A stretch of DNA of 64,000 nt from Brachycybe producta (GCA_036925085.1 JAUPFP010000014.1:3041501-3105500), one strand, 5' to 3'; shown: positions 34,451 to 46,012, counted from the first letter of the stretch. Numbers and translations are program-made. Notes: a model not told the origin generated them from the sequence alone.

Positions 34451-35329
34451 TTACAATTTAATTTAAAGAAATATCTCCATAGTGTAAAGTTTCAAAATGG
34501 CCTCCAGTCAATCGTTTGCCATCTTTTTTTTTATTATAAAACTCAATGTCGTCACTAGATGGCGCTGTGAGTACGAGCGGCACCTCAACAAAGAGATGCC
34601 ATTAGTATTTGTGTACACATTTACATTATAAATGACCAAGTAAATGTAAATAAGGTAGAGCGCATTAGGCAAACAACTCCCCCTAAAAATTGAAAATAAT
34701 GGAAGTAAGGACCTCCTCCCCCTCCCCCCCCAGCGCGCTCTTCTCAATCTACCTCCCTCCCCCCTTTTACCCATAAGTTCACTAAAAAAGAATAGGCCTC
34801 ATTGAGCTACTTTAGAAAGTTCTCCCCCACCCTCCCTCCCCCTTAAACACCCCCCCTAAACTCACCTTCAGGCTAACAACAAGTTGTTCCCACGGTCCCA
34901 CCGATTTGTAGTGGTCCTTACTCTAAAAAGAAGGGGTGGGGGGAGGGGAAGGAGAGAAAGAGACATTGTGCCTTTTGTACACGCTCCATTAACTCTCTAG
35001 TTATAATCAATGGATAAAGGAAAGGGGTCCCAGATAAAATGAATAACAAGAAAAGAGGACCCACGACCCTCCCAGCCCCTAAATCACACATCTGGTTAAA
35101 AAGTAAGGGAGAAAAGGAGGAGGTGTCACGTGGGTTGGCGAGGTGAGAGGTCAAGGCACACGTTCTCTCGCTCGATCTCATCTCTCTCTCTCTCTCTATC
35201 TCCATTGCTGTCAATAGAGGGCGCTGTCACTCACTGTGACTATAAATCAACAAGGTGGTTGCGTAAACGGCGCGCCTCTTGAACTCTGGTTATTTTTGTT
35301 TTTCATGGAGAGAGCAAAAAATACAGAGA
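34451..35329. other. Intergenic stretch with CTCF-like motifs
   Basis: CACTAGATGGCGCTGTG at about 34553-34569 and ATAGAGGGCGCTGTCAC at about 35214-35230. C-rich tracts lie at 34711-34765 and 34823-34860. No exon was recognised. Confidence 0.55.
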
Positions 35330-35465
35330 AACTTGAATGTGTTTTAGAAACTAGAAGGGTAGAACAATCACTTATGGATATTTTAATGTTTTTGATATAT
35401 TTTTCAAAATAAACTATTTGAGTTTGAAACTGTCATAACTTTATAAAGCAGATGATGTTTTTTAA
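35330..35465. mobile_element. ACTAGAAG element, left half
   Basis: GTTTTAGAAACTAGAAGGGT continues to CAAAATAAACTATTTGAG and is then cut off where 16-bp minisatellite units begin. Confidence 0.6.
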
Positions 35466-35572
35466 GCGCCAAATTAAACAAACGTCAAACTGAATAAGCG
35501 CCAAAATAAACAAACGCCAAACTGCATAACCACCAAATTTTTGGCATTTATTCAGTTTGGCGTTTGTTCAAT
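35466..35572. repeat. Small outlying array of the 16-bp minisatellite, with inversion
   Basis: Units such as AAGCGCCAAATTAAAC and AACGCCAAACTGCATA are followed by the inverted form TTCAGTTTGGCGTTTGTTCA. The same units form the large array 0.9 kb to the right. Confidence 0.7.
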
Positions 35573-35706
35573 TTGGTTATGTAATCTGACTTCACATGCT
35601 CCGCCCCTTTTCAACGTCGAACCACACAACAAACCAATTAGAAGTTGCCATTCGTCATAAAAAGGGCAGAGCAAACTTCTGTTTGTCCCGATTTCTAATT
35701 GCCTGT
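35573..35706. mobile_element. Mutator-like MITE type A, left-truncated
   Basis: Starts inside the loop (TTATGTAATCTGACTTCACA) and contains a complete right arm ending TTTCTAATTGCCTGT. Confidence 0.7.
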
Positions 35707-35932
35707 AAAATGAGAGGGTGGTGGTAGTGGTCATTATTCATTAATGTTGTGTGTGCGCTTGCGAAAATTGATAATAGAGGGCGCTGCACATTTTATTTTA
35801 AATACAAAATCACTAATTTAAATGTTTCACTAATTTAAATTATTGATTTTGTACTTAAAATAAAAATGTGCAGCGCCCTCTATTATCAATTTTCATAAGC
35901 ACACACCAATAATGACCACCACCCTCATTTTT
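35707..35932. repeat. 226-bp near-perfect palindrome with convergent CTCF-like pair
   Basis: AAAATGAGAGGGTGGTGG ... TTGATAATAGAGGGCGCTGC ... TACAAAATCA is mirrored by TGATTTTGTAC ... GCAGCGCCCTCTATTATCAA ... CCACCACCCTCATTTT. TAGAGGGCGC is at 35775-35784 (+) and its complement at 35873-35882. Confidence 0.8.
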
Positions 35933-36423
35933 CTCTCTCTCTCTGTCTCTCAAGAGATCTGTAAAAAAACCCCTCCTCCAAATTGTGTTTCCAATTGATG
36001 GGTCTAATTATATGGCTGCCAAAAAATCTGATGATTTGGGGGAAGCAACAGAAAAATGCCAGAAATTCCATTCGAAATGTTAGGAACGTTCAACTCATTT
36101 CCACCCACCCCCACCCCACCCACCATACACCTACAACCAATAGAACACATTAGAAGACAAATGGCCTACAAGCATGAGGGAATTATGGGTAATACGTGTT
36201 CTGTTTGCTTAAAATACATTTTTTTTTTTTTGGTACAAAAAATACAAATCCAACATTTTGTAGTTAATAATAATAAACAACACAAGAAAAATAAACTACT
36301 TTTTTTATCTTAAAATATACAGGTCAAGGGTCAATTCAATGATCCTCATTATAACAAACAGAAATTGCCCTTATTTACAATTTTAAATAAAACAATTAGA
36401 ATTATCAGAGGCACTGATCAAGG

Positions 36424-37852
36424 GCCAAATTGAACAAGCGTCAAACGGAACAAACGCCAAACTGAATAAGCGTCAAACGGAACAAACGCCAAACTGAATA
36501 AGCGTCAAACGGAACAAACGCCAAACTGAATAAACGCCAAATGGAACAAACGCCAAACTGAATAAGCGTCAAACGGAACAAACGCCAAACTGAATAAGCG
36601 TCAAACTGAACAAGCGTCAAACGGAACAAACGCCAAACTGAATAAGCGTCAAACGGAACAAACGCCAAACTGAATAAGCGTCAAACGGAACAAACGCCAA
36701 ACTGAATAAACGCCAAATGGAACAAACGCCAAACTGAATAAGCGTCAAACGGAACAAACGCCAAACTGAATAAGCGTCAAACTGAACAAGCGTCAAACGG
36801 AACAAACGCCAAACTGAATAAGCGTCAAACGGAACAAACGCCAAACTGAATAAGCGTCAAACGGAACAAACGCTAAACTGAATAAGCGTCAAACGGAACA
36901 AACGCCAAACTGAATAAGCGTCAAACGGAACAAACGCCAAACTGAACAAACGCCAAACTGAATAAACGCCAAATGGAACAAACGCCAAACTGAATAAGCG
37001 TCAAACGGAACAAACGCCAAACTGAATAAGCGTCAAACGGAACAAACGCCAAACTGAATAAGCGTCAAACTGAACAAGCGTCAAACGGAACAAACGCCAA
37101 ACTGAATAAACGCCAAATGGAACAAACGCCAAACTGAATAAGCGTCAAACGGAACAAACGCCAAACTGAATAAGCGTCAAACGGAACAAACGCCAAACTG
37201 AATAAGCGTCAAACTGAACAAGCGTCAAACGGAACAAACGCCAAACTGAATAAACGCCAAACTGAATAAACGCCAAATGGAACAAACGCCAAACTGAATA
37301 AGCGTCAAACGGAACAAACGCCAAACTGAATAAGCGTCAAACTGAACAAGCGTCAAACGGAACAAACGCCAAACTGAATAAGCGTCAAACGGAACAAACG
37401 CCAAACTGAATAAGCGTCAAACGGAACAAACGCCAAACTTAAAAACCGTCAAACGGAACAAACGCCAAACTGAATAAGCGTCAAACGGAACAAACGCCAA
37501 ACTGAATAAGCGTCAAACGGAACAAACGCCAAACTTAAAAACCGTCAAACGGAACAAACGCCAAACTGAATAAGCGTCAAACGGAACAAACGCCAAACTG
37601 AATAAGCGTCAAACGGAACAAACGCCAAACTGAATAAACGCCAAATGGAACAAACGCCAAACTGAATAAGCGTCAAACGGAACAAACGCCAAACTGAATA
37701 AGCGTCAAACTGAACAAGCGTCAAACGGAACAAACGCCAAACTGAATAAGCGTCAAACGGAACAAACGCCAAACTGAATAAGCGTCAAACGGAACAAACG
37801 CTAAACTGAATAAGCGTCAAACAGAACAAAACGCCAAACGTTTGGCGCTTAA
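36424..37852. repeat. 16-bp minisatellite array (~1.4 kb) with 176-bp higher-order repeat
   Basis: The array alternates two related 16-mers, AACGCCAAACTGAATA and AGCGTCAAACGGAACA, about 89 units in all. A set of 11 units (176 bp) recurs: the same 228-bp stretch starts at 36441 and again at 36617 and 37545. Variants (CTTAAAAACCGTC, CGCTAAAC, CCAAATGGAAC) also recur in blocks. The array ends with the inverted junction AACGCCAAACGTTTGGCGCT. The minus-strand reading frames through it (periodic VWRLFRLTLIQFG) are repeat by-products. Confidence 0.92.
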
Positions 37853-38316
37853 TCAGTCGCCCCATTTAATCAGATATATAAATTTAAATTCTTTAGGAAG
37901 GGTGGCCGAGTAGTCACTATTTGAACAGAATCCTCCTCCTCCTCCTCCTCCTGGACAACGTAAAAATGGTCAACTTGTAAGGAGGAGGAGGAGGCTATTT
38001 ACGATTTTGAACTTTTGCTAGAAAAATAAATAAGATGAAAATGTGTTTTTCTTTCTAAACCAAATCACGAACTGATTTTTATTCGACAAAAGTCAACATT
38101 ATTAAAAGGGAAATGCTTTAATAAAATTAGAAACGACCCAATAATCGAATTTATTTATTCGCGGTCCCTTTTTTCTTCTTCTTCTTCTTCCTAAAAGCCC
38201 TTCAAAAAAAAAAAAAGGAAGAAAGTCCCAAAACATTTCTTAAAATGTCAACAGAAATTATACAGAGTGACCACAAAATGAAGTGAATGGAGGAGAAATG
38301 GTGACCACAAGTGGAC
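37853..38316. other. Intergenic stretch
   Basis: (TCC)n at about 37931-37951 is inverted relative to (GGA)n at 37980-37993, and there is a CTT run at about 38172-38190. Nothing gene-like. Confidence 0.55.
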
Positions 38317-38529
38317 ACAGGCTGTTAGAAATCGGGGAGAACTTCAGTTGGCTCCGCCCTTTTTATGACGACTGGCAACTTCTAATTGGTTGGTTATGTA
38401 GTCTGACGTCACATGCTCCTCTGCCCCTTTTCAACGTCACACCACACAACAAACCAATTAGAAGTTGCCGGTCATCATCATAACAAGGGCGGAGCCAACT
38501 GAAGTTCTCTCCGATTTCTAACTGCCTGT
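38317..38529. mobile_element. Mutator-like MITE type A with 9-bp duplication (8/9)
   Basis: Flanks CAAGTGGAC and CAAGTGAAC. Ends ACAGGCTGTTAGAAATCGGG and CGATTTCTAACTGCCTGT. TGACGTCA near 38404. Confidence 0.82.
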
Positions 38530-38959
38530 CAAGTGAACTGACTGACTTTGTGATCATCCCGTGTATTATGATGATGTCCATCCACTCCCCTTCCCCCCCC
38601 CCCACCCCTTTGACCCTAAAAACCCCCTTTTAAATTCAAAAGACCAAAAAGAAGAAGACGCTTTTCGGTTGACCACAAGAATTCAACTAATTTGTGGACA
38701 AAATATTGGGTCCGACATTTTTTTTCTTCTCTCTCGTGTTTTATAATGAAATTTGGTCAAAAAAGGAAGCCAGAAAAAAAAAGCACAAACACATGGACCA
38801 ATGGGTCCAAATATTTTCATTTTTAACCAAAGAGAATAAAAAATAAGGAGGAATTGGTCAAAAAAAAGTAAGAAATGAAATTAAGAAAAGGAGGAACCAC
38901 TTGAGAATAGAAAGAATAAACAACACAACAACTTAGGGGATTCACTTTTTCAATTCCTT

Positions 38960-39330
38960 GTCCACTTTAGTCATTTTCATCTTTAGCTCCTGTCCAGTTT
39001 AGCTCCTGTTCAGACTCCAGTTTAGCTACTTTCATGTTTAGCTCTTGTCCTCTTTAACTCCTGTCCAGTTTAGCTATTTCCATATTTAGCTCTTCTCTAG
39101 TTTAGCCATTTTTATGCTTAGCTTTTATGTCCAGTTTAGCCATTTTCATGTTTAGCTGGTGCCCTCTTAAGCTTCTGTACAGTTTAGCTATTTCGAAGTT
39201 TAGCTCTCCTCTAGTTTAGCTATTTTTTATGTTTAGCTTCTTTTTTGTTCAATCTAGCCCTTATTCAGTTTTGCCTTTTTTATAATTTTAGTTTAGCTCT
39301 TCTTCAACTTTAGCTGTTTTTCGATTTAAG
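38960..39330. repeat. Degenerate GTTTAGCT tandem repeat
   Basis: About a dozen imperfect units of the form CAGTTTAGCTATTTTCATG and TTTAGCTCTTGTCCT, spaced roughly 25-35 bp. The stretch before it (38530-38959) is plain AT-rich sequence with a C-run at about 38593. Confidence 0.65.
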
Positions 39331-39427
39331 TTGGGTAATTAGTAGACTAGAATAAGTATATATTTAATTTTTCTTCATTTTGAAGTTTTATTAATTGGAA
39401 TTCAATCAAAACGCGAAATAATTGTGT

Positions 39428-39429
<2 letters not shown>

Positions 39430-39488
<59 letters not shown>
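39430..39488. repeat. (CT)n microsatellite
   Basis: Nearly uninterrupted CT repeat of about 58 bp. To the right (39489-40030) there are a C-run at 39618-39632, (CAA)n at 39698-39715 and a short GGGGTGGGGCC patch, with no exon. Confidence 0.9.
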
Positions 39489-39491
<3 letters not shown>

Positions 39492-40029
39492 CATTTCAAT
39501 CTTAATTTCTCTTGAAATTAAAAACAGAACAAACAAAAAAAAGCATTCCAAACATTTTCCAATCTTTTATTTTGAAGTATTTTCCCCTCTTTTATTTAAT
39601 ATGAGCATCGTATGTACCCCCCCCCCCCCCCCTTCAATTCGGACTCTTTTTTCTTTAAAAAGTAGAAAAAGACGAGGATATATAAGAGCAATGGAAGCAA
39701 CAACAACAACAACAACTTATTACCGGTGTCATTTAATTAAGCTTTTTCGTTTTCCAATCTTATTAAATTCGAAGATGCTTTAGAAATGCACTAATTTGGG
39801 CTTTTGGATTGTTAGTAATTTTAATTAGGAACAGTCATCAACACAGAAAAAGAGAGAGAGAGAAAATTCATTTCCCCTCTTTATACATACATTACATACT
39901 CCCCCCTCCGCACCACCCCTTTATTTACTCTGATTATTTATGTATATATCTATCTATACACAGGGAGGGGGTGGGGCCAAAAGGGCCCCCTTTATCTTCT
40001 TCAGTCTTGTCTACTTTTCAAAGAATATG

Positions 40030-40620
40030 AATGAAATATTGTTTGAAAAGTAGAATTTTTTCTACTTTTTAAAGCTTTTTTCTAACTCATGAGTCCAATT
40101 GGCCCCTTCTGTGTCAGTTTAATAGCTTTTTTTTGGACCATTTAAATATTTTCGACCACTTTTTGAACAAAAACAAAGTAGATTTGATTTGCTTCTATTT
40201 TTTTTTTAGAATTTTTTAAAAAAATCATGAATCAACTATTCATGATTCTGGGTCCAATTGGCCCCTCCTATATCCTTTTATAGAGCTTTTTTGGACCATT
40301 TAAATATTTTCGACCACTTTTTGAACAAAAGCAAAGACTTGATTTGCTTCTATTTTTTAGAATTTTAAAAAATCAGGAATCTTTGACATTTTGAAATTTT
40401 TTTCTAACTTCTGGGTCCAGTTGGCCCCTCCTATATCCTTTTATAGAGAGCTTTTTTGGACAATTTAAATATTTTCGACCACTTTTTGAACAAAAACAAA
40501 ATAAAGACTAGATTTTCACCTCTTTTTTTAGAATTCTAAAAAAATCTTTTTGTACTTCTGAAAACCTTTTTTAAAATTCTGGGGCCAGTTTGGCCCCTTC
40601 AGTGTTATTTTTCGGGCTAA
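40030..40620. repeat. ~160-bp tandem repeat, about four copies
   Basis: GTCCAATTGGCCCC (or GTCCAGTTGGCCCC, GGCCAGTTTGGCCCC) recurs at about 40092, 40252, 40415 and 40583. Each is followed by TTTTTTGGACCATTTAAAT, TTTTCGACCACTTTTTGAAC and a TTTTTTAGAATT tract. The unit grows from 160 to 168 bp. Confidence 0.8.
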
Positions 40621-41077
40621 AAAGCTAAAAAGAAAAAGAAAGTAGACTTCATTTCCTCCCATGTTTTGCATCCAATTTTCTTTAATCTTTATCACTTTTT
40701 TGAAGGTTTTTTTGGGACTTTGGAGACCAATCCCGTTGTTCTGAATGAGCCTTTTTGGGGCTTTTCAAAGTATAGAATTTTTTTCCATATAATATCTATG
40801 GCCGTTTTTGAAGGGAAAAAAATCAATTATTGACTTTTTATTTTTTCGAATTTAAACAATTATTCAATCAACTTTTTGAAGCGTTTTGAGCGTCCCCCTC
40901 CTAAGACTATTTTCGTGCAGTTTAGAGCCTTATGCCAGGGCGTGGTTAAGCTATAGATACTCATGGACAATGAAACTTCAAAAATTCCTTGAATCATGTG
41001 AACCAGAAGAGCTAATAATAAAAACATTGAATGCAATACATTCCTAGTGAAGTCTTATAAGACAAGAATGTCTTCAG
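40621..41077. other. Intergenic stretch
   Basis: AT-rich, with runs similar to the preceding repeat. No exon or element was recognised. Confidence 0.5.
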
Positions 41078-41285
41078 GCAGGCAATTAGAAATCGGGACA
41101 AACACAAGTTGGCTCCGCCCTTTTTATGACAACCGGCAACTTCTAATTGGTTTGTTGTGTGGTTCGACGTTGAAAAGGGTCTGAGCATGTGACGTCACAC
41201 TACATAACCAACCAATTAGAAGTTGCCGGTCGTCATAAAAAAGGGCGGAGCCAACTTGTGTTCATTCTGTTTTCTAATTGCCCGT
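41078..41285. mobile_element. Mutator-like MITE type A
   Basis: CAGGCAATTAGAAATCGGGA at the left and TTTTCTAATTGCCCGT at the right. TGACGTCA near 41190. It lies in the opposite loop orientation to most other copies. Confidence 0.75.
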
Positions 41286-41356
41286 TTTTCAAGGTGATGA
41301 CTGATTGGCTCGCGAGCCGTTTTGAACGAAAATGGGGTTGGAGGTGGGTTAGTTTA

Positions 41357-41564
41357 ACAGGCATTTTAGAAATCGGGACGAACAGAAGTTGGCTCCGCCC
41401 CTTGTTATGATGACCGGCAACTTTTAATTGATTTGTTATGTAGTCTGACATCACACGCTCCGCCCTTTTCAACGTCGAACCACACAACAAACCAATTAGA
41501 AGTTACCGTTCGTCATAAAAAGGGCGGAGCCTGCTTCTGTTCATCTCGTTTTCTAATTGCCTGT
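41357..41564. mobile_element. Mutator-like MITE type A
   Basis: ACAGGCATTTTAGAAATCGG at the left and TTTTCTAATTGCCTGT at the right. The loop has TGACATCA, a one-base change from the usual TGACGTCA. It is separated from the previous copy by 71 bp. Confidence 0.75.
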
Positions 41565-42815
41565 CTAAGGGCGCCCACTTGTCTGTCTCTGTCAGTTCCT
41601 CCTGGTGTCAGTTTTTAGAACTATAGTGAACAAGAAGACTAAGAAATAGGTAACTTTCTTCGAAAAAAAACAACTAAAAAGACCTTTAGAGAACACAAAC
41701 TAAATAAAGAAATGGTTCTAACTTATTTCAACAAAAAAAGAGACAAAAATTTGCTGAAAATCAGTTAAGCTAGTTAACTCCCCCCTCCTCCTTTACCTTC
41801 CTCCATCTTTAAAAGCAAACAATTTGAGGCCCTCAAACTATCCCTCCGCCATTTTCCTCACCTAACACACAGATGCTTTTTGTATTAAAAAAAAACACAG
41901 AAAACATGGAAGTATTTCAAAGCTTTTCAATTGAATAATAAGAAACAAGACCCCCCCCCCCCCCCCCTTCAAAGTAAAAGTAACTGAAGTAAATTTTTGC
42001 TGTTACGTTGCGAAAGATACTAATGTAATCGTATTTCAGAAAGGGGGGGGGCTGAGTAGAAGAAAAAAGAGAAAGGAAAACGGAAACACAATTGAATCAA
42101 GACTGAAAATGAGCACTTGAAGAATTAACTTTGAGCAATCGAATAAATATAAGAAGAAGAAATTCGGTTGGAGATTTTCAAACAGAAACACAAAAAAAAA
42201 AACCCCCAAAAAAGAAACAAACTTTGTTCGGAAATTTCACTTCTATCTAGTGTGTTACGGGGTGGGTTCTCCTGAAGCTAAATTTATGGGAATTTGGTGC
42301 TGTTACTGATGATGATGATGATCAAGTAGGGTACCCTACCCCCTCCAGCCCCTTAAAGTATGTTAGAAAAAAAAAGAGAGAATTCCTGTGAGGTGGTGGA
42401 GGAGGAGAAGGAGGAGGCTAGAGAATCCATTCCATACAGGTTGTCTCATGTATAATTCAGTAGCCACTTACCTTTCTATTCAACTCAAATAACCCCCCCC
42501 TTTTAGGGCCCTAGGGCCTCTCTCTAGCATTGTTTAAAGTAGTTGAATCACTTAATAGTTGTTAGTATAAGCAGATATGTATTATTCTAGTTTTTAACAA
42601 AATTTGACTTTTATTTTTCTCTTTAATTTACAGTAATTGAATCATTCCGAAATTAGGGGCCCCTGTGTGACACATTCTGTTTACAAAAGTTTCCTTCTTC
42701 ACCCTTCTGCTTTACAGACACATTTTAAGTTTCCGATTGCACCCTAATCAAACAGAATGAAAAAAATTCCAACTTTATTTGGGTCCATTCATTTAAGACC
42801 AATGTGCTCACTTTA
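41565..42815. other. Intergenic stretch with homopolymers
   Basis: A C-run at 41951-41967, a G-run at about 42042-42050, (GAT)n at 42309-42323, a GGAGGAGGA run at about 42398. I see no conserved exon. Confidence 0.55.
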
Positions 42816-43372
42816 AGGCGCGAATAAACCAAAATTTAGATGTTTGCTAACTGTTCGAGAGCTGCTCGCTCGCGAGCATAAAACGTCTATGTCTAAATAT
42901 GTCATCAAACAATTAAGATTTAATAATTATCAACTGGCGAGACGAGCTCACTCACGCCTAGACCGAGCTCTCTATTCGGCAGATGTTCGCGAACGAACCC
43001 CCTTTGATGTACTGCCTCAAGAGCGAACTTTGTACTGGTTCGCGAACACCTCTAGGAACTGTTTGCGAGCTCCCGTCTAAACCGGTTTCTGTTTCTGTTC
43101 TCGAACAGCTCTAGAACTGTTCGCGAGCTCCCATCTAAACGGGGTTCTGCTTCTGTTCGCAAACAGATCCCGAACTGTTTGCGAGCTCCCATCTAAACCG
43201 AGTTCTGTTTCTGTTCGCAAACAGATCCCGAACTGTTTGCGAGCTCCCATCTAAACCGAGTTCTGTTTCTGTTCGCAAACAGATCCCGAACTGTTCGCGA
43301 GCTCTCATCTAAACCGAGTTCTGTTCTTGTTTTCGAACAGGTCCCGAACGGTTCGCGAGCTTGGTTTTTATC
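42816..43372. repeat. 58-bp minisatellite with GTTCGCGAAC palindromes
   Basis: From about 43000 the unit CTGTTCGCAAACAGATCCCG, AACTGTTTGCGAGCTCCC, ATCTAAACCGAGTT repeats about six times with a 58-bp period (starts near 43153, 43211, 43269). The left part (42816-43000) has the related palindromes GCTCGCTCGCGAGC and GATGTTCGCGAACG but no period. It is more GC-rich than the surroundings. Confidence 0.8.
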
Positions 43373-44463
43373 TGCACCTTTAGAATCTTTTTTTTTTTTT
43401 AACTTTGGAACTCTTGCGGCCCAATAGGTTCCCTCCGAACATAACCCCTCTCTCTATCCTCAGTCCTCTTAAAGGCAAGTTAAAGGTGTTTGTGGCTCAC
43501 ACCTATTTTAAGATTGGAAACAAGGGCTTCATTTTCCGGTATAACATTACCTAAGTGAGTGAAATGAAAACCTCGAAGGTATCTATATACACGTAACATA
43601 GTAAGGAAAAGACAAAACCATCGGAAAAAAAAGTATAAATTTACAACCATAAAAACTAGAAACATCTTTTTTTAAGAGGTGTTTTTTCTTTCAAAATTCT
43701 CCCCCTAAAGTGTCGAGTGGGAGGAGGAGGAGGAGGAGAGTTTAGCTCTCGGCAAATGTATTGTTATATAGATTATATAATATATGTTGTTGGATTGAGT
43801 GAATGAGAGATAATATAAGATAGAAAAAGACACACAGATGGAATCCAAGTGCCAATCACAGGTAATCAAGATGGATAAATGGAACCTCGAAGCAAAAACT
43901 TAAATATATATACAACATCCTCCCACCTACCCCCCCCCCTTAAACCCCCTTTACAAGTAATAGAGAACTAGCCTCTTCCTCCTCCTTTATACTTCTCAAA
44001 CTGAACACAAAATCTACTAAAGATTTCATAAAACAACCAAAAAAAACTTCGAAAATAAGAGAAAAAGAAGAAACAATAAATTCAATATAAAACATGAGCC
44101 TCTTTTTTTTTTTTTTAGTGATTTTAGGCAGTTTTTTGTTAGAAAAAAAAAGGGGAAAAATCCTCTCCTCCTTTTTCTTTCCCCGTTATCCCTCCTCCTC
44201 CCCCCCCCCCGCCTTCCCTTTAACTCACAATTCCAAGAAGGAAATTAAGTTTTAAGTTTTGATAAAAAAAATACAAAAACTAAAAAGAAACACAAAAAAG
44301 TTGTTGAAAAACTTGTCAAAATTATTATTATACAGAAGAAGAAAAAAAGTATTAAAAAGTTATCTTCAATAAAATAAGAAAAATCAATAAAAGAAGTTGT
44401 TTTACCAAAGATCTGTGATTTGGAGCTGAATGAAGGCGGGTTGGTGACATTTTTTTGAAAAAA
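43373..44463. other. Intergenic stretch
   Basis: T-run at about 43388, GGAGGAGGAGGAGG at about 43721, C-runs at about 43930 and 44201. No exon was recognised. Confidence 0.5.
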
Positions 44464-45055
44464 TCAAAATCGGTCTGATTGTTTAAAAAAATTGATTTCT
44501 AACGATAGATCGAAAAAATCGAAAAACCGAAAAAAAAAAATTAAAATATCGAAAATATCGAAAACCAAAAAAAAAAAATTGAAAATATCGCAAAAAAAAA
44601 TCAAAATATCGAAAAAAAATCGAAAATATCGCAAACCAAAAAAATAAAAATCAAAATATCGAAAATATCGAAAACTCAAAAAAAAATCCAAAAACCAAAA
44701 AAATAAAAATCGAAAATATCGAAAAAATCGAAAATATCGCAAACCAAAAAAAAAAAAATCGAAATATCGAAAACCAAAAAAATAAAAATCGAAAATATCG
44801 AAAACCAAAAAAAAAAAAAAATCGAAAATATCGAAAATATCGCAAACCAAAAAAAAAATCGAAAATATCGAAAACCCAAAAAAAAATCGAAAAACCAAAA
44901 ACCAAAAAAATAAAAATCGAAAATATCGAAAACCCAAAAAAAAAATCGAAAAAACCAAAAACCAAAAAAATAAAAATCGAAAATATCGAAAAAATCGAAA
45001 ATATCGAAAACCAAAAAAAAAAAATCGAAATATCGAAAATATCGAAATAAATACA
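44464..45055. repeat. AATATCGAAAAACC imperfect tandem array
   Basis: About 590 bp built from AAAATCGAAAATATCGAAAA and ACCAAAAAAATA blocks in irregular order. The long minus-strand frames (up to 243 codons, Phe/Ile-rich) are a consequence of the composition and not genes. Confidence 0.85.
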
Positions 45056-45912
45056 AATCTTATTATATTGAGGAGGAGGAGGAGGACGGAGGTTGACGAT
45101 ATTTTAGAAAATATTAAAAAGTTTGAAACATTGAAATATTGAAAAAAAAAATTGGAAATAATGAAAAATATCAAAAAAAAAATGTCTGAATACATTTTTT
45201 TTTATATTTTTCATTATTTCCATTTCTTTTTTCAATATTTCGAATTGAAAACAAAATCAAATCAGCACCGAAACTGCTTACAATAATGCCAAGTTTATAG
45301 TAATGTTTTCCCCTCTGATGTCAACCTGTACTTATAATATTAAATTGTATTCACCAACTATAAACGTAGCTTTATAACCAACAAATTTGACATCTTATCA
45401 ACATATTAACTAAATTTGCTATTGTTTTTGGTAATAATGATTGACTCTTAAAGTGACCCTCACCAGGTGGCGCTTTGACACCATTTCAGTATGTGTTTTT
45501 TTTGTTTTTGCAAACAAATGCAAATTGTATGTTTCTTATGCAAATGAATGCAAAACAAGTTTTGTATTAAAGATTGTAAAAGAGAGGAGAGGAGGGGGGG
45601 GGGGGGGGGGGGGGGGGGGGTAAATGTGTAGGGGGGAGGAAAGAAATGAGCAAGGGTGGCGCCCCCTGCTGCTAAATTTTTCATTACAACAAAACGTAAA
45701 TCCTCATTTAATCGCTCTTAATTGCATTTGCAAAAGAGAGAACAATATATCTAAATAAACATTTGTTTGCAAAAGGTGACAATGAAGAAACGAAGAAGAG
45801 AAACTTTTTCATTGTTTTCTTCACACCTTTTTAAAAGGTGTGTGTCTTAAGGCAAAAGTAATTAGAAAATGCAAAATACAAACAGAAAATTAAATGTCCA
45901 GCAGAGGAGGAG
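45056..45912. other. Intergenic stretch before the gap
   Basis: GAGGAGGAGG at about 45071, CCAGGTGGCGCTTTG (CTCF-like) at 45463, and a poly-G run of about 27 at 45594-45620. No exon was recognised. Confidence 0.55.
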
Positions 45913-46012
45913 NNNNNNNNNNNNNNNNNNNNNNNNNNNNNNNNNNNNNNNNNNNNNNNNNNNNNNNNNNNNNNNNNNNNNNNNNNNNNNNNNNNNNNNN
46001 NNNNNNNNNNNN
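45913..46012. other. Assembly gap of exactly 100 N
   Basis: A round-number gap, so its true size is unknown. It follows GAGGAGGAG repeats and precedes the middle of an ACTAGAAG element, whose left part is therefore missing. Confidence 0.99.

Noticed and set aside
36441..37772. Three identical 75-codon frames
   Set aside because: They come from the 16-bp minisatellite and recur only because of its 176-bp period.
36424..37852. CRISPR-like array
   Set aside because: There are no unique spacers between repeats, units are contiguous, and the genome is animal.
37895..37930. tRNA-like start GGGTGGCCGAGTAGTC
   Set aside because: No T-arm, anticodon arm or matching 3' half follows; the sequence runs into a (TCC)n repeat.
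42844..43080. 78-codon + strand frame
   Set aside because: It spans the palindrome-rich flank of the 58-bp minisatellite and has no conserved domain.
44464..45195. 243-codon Phe/Ile-rich membrane-like protein
   Set aside because: The frame is a by-product of the AATATCGAAAAACC array; parallel frames are equally open.
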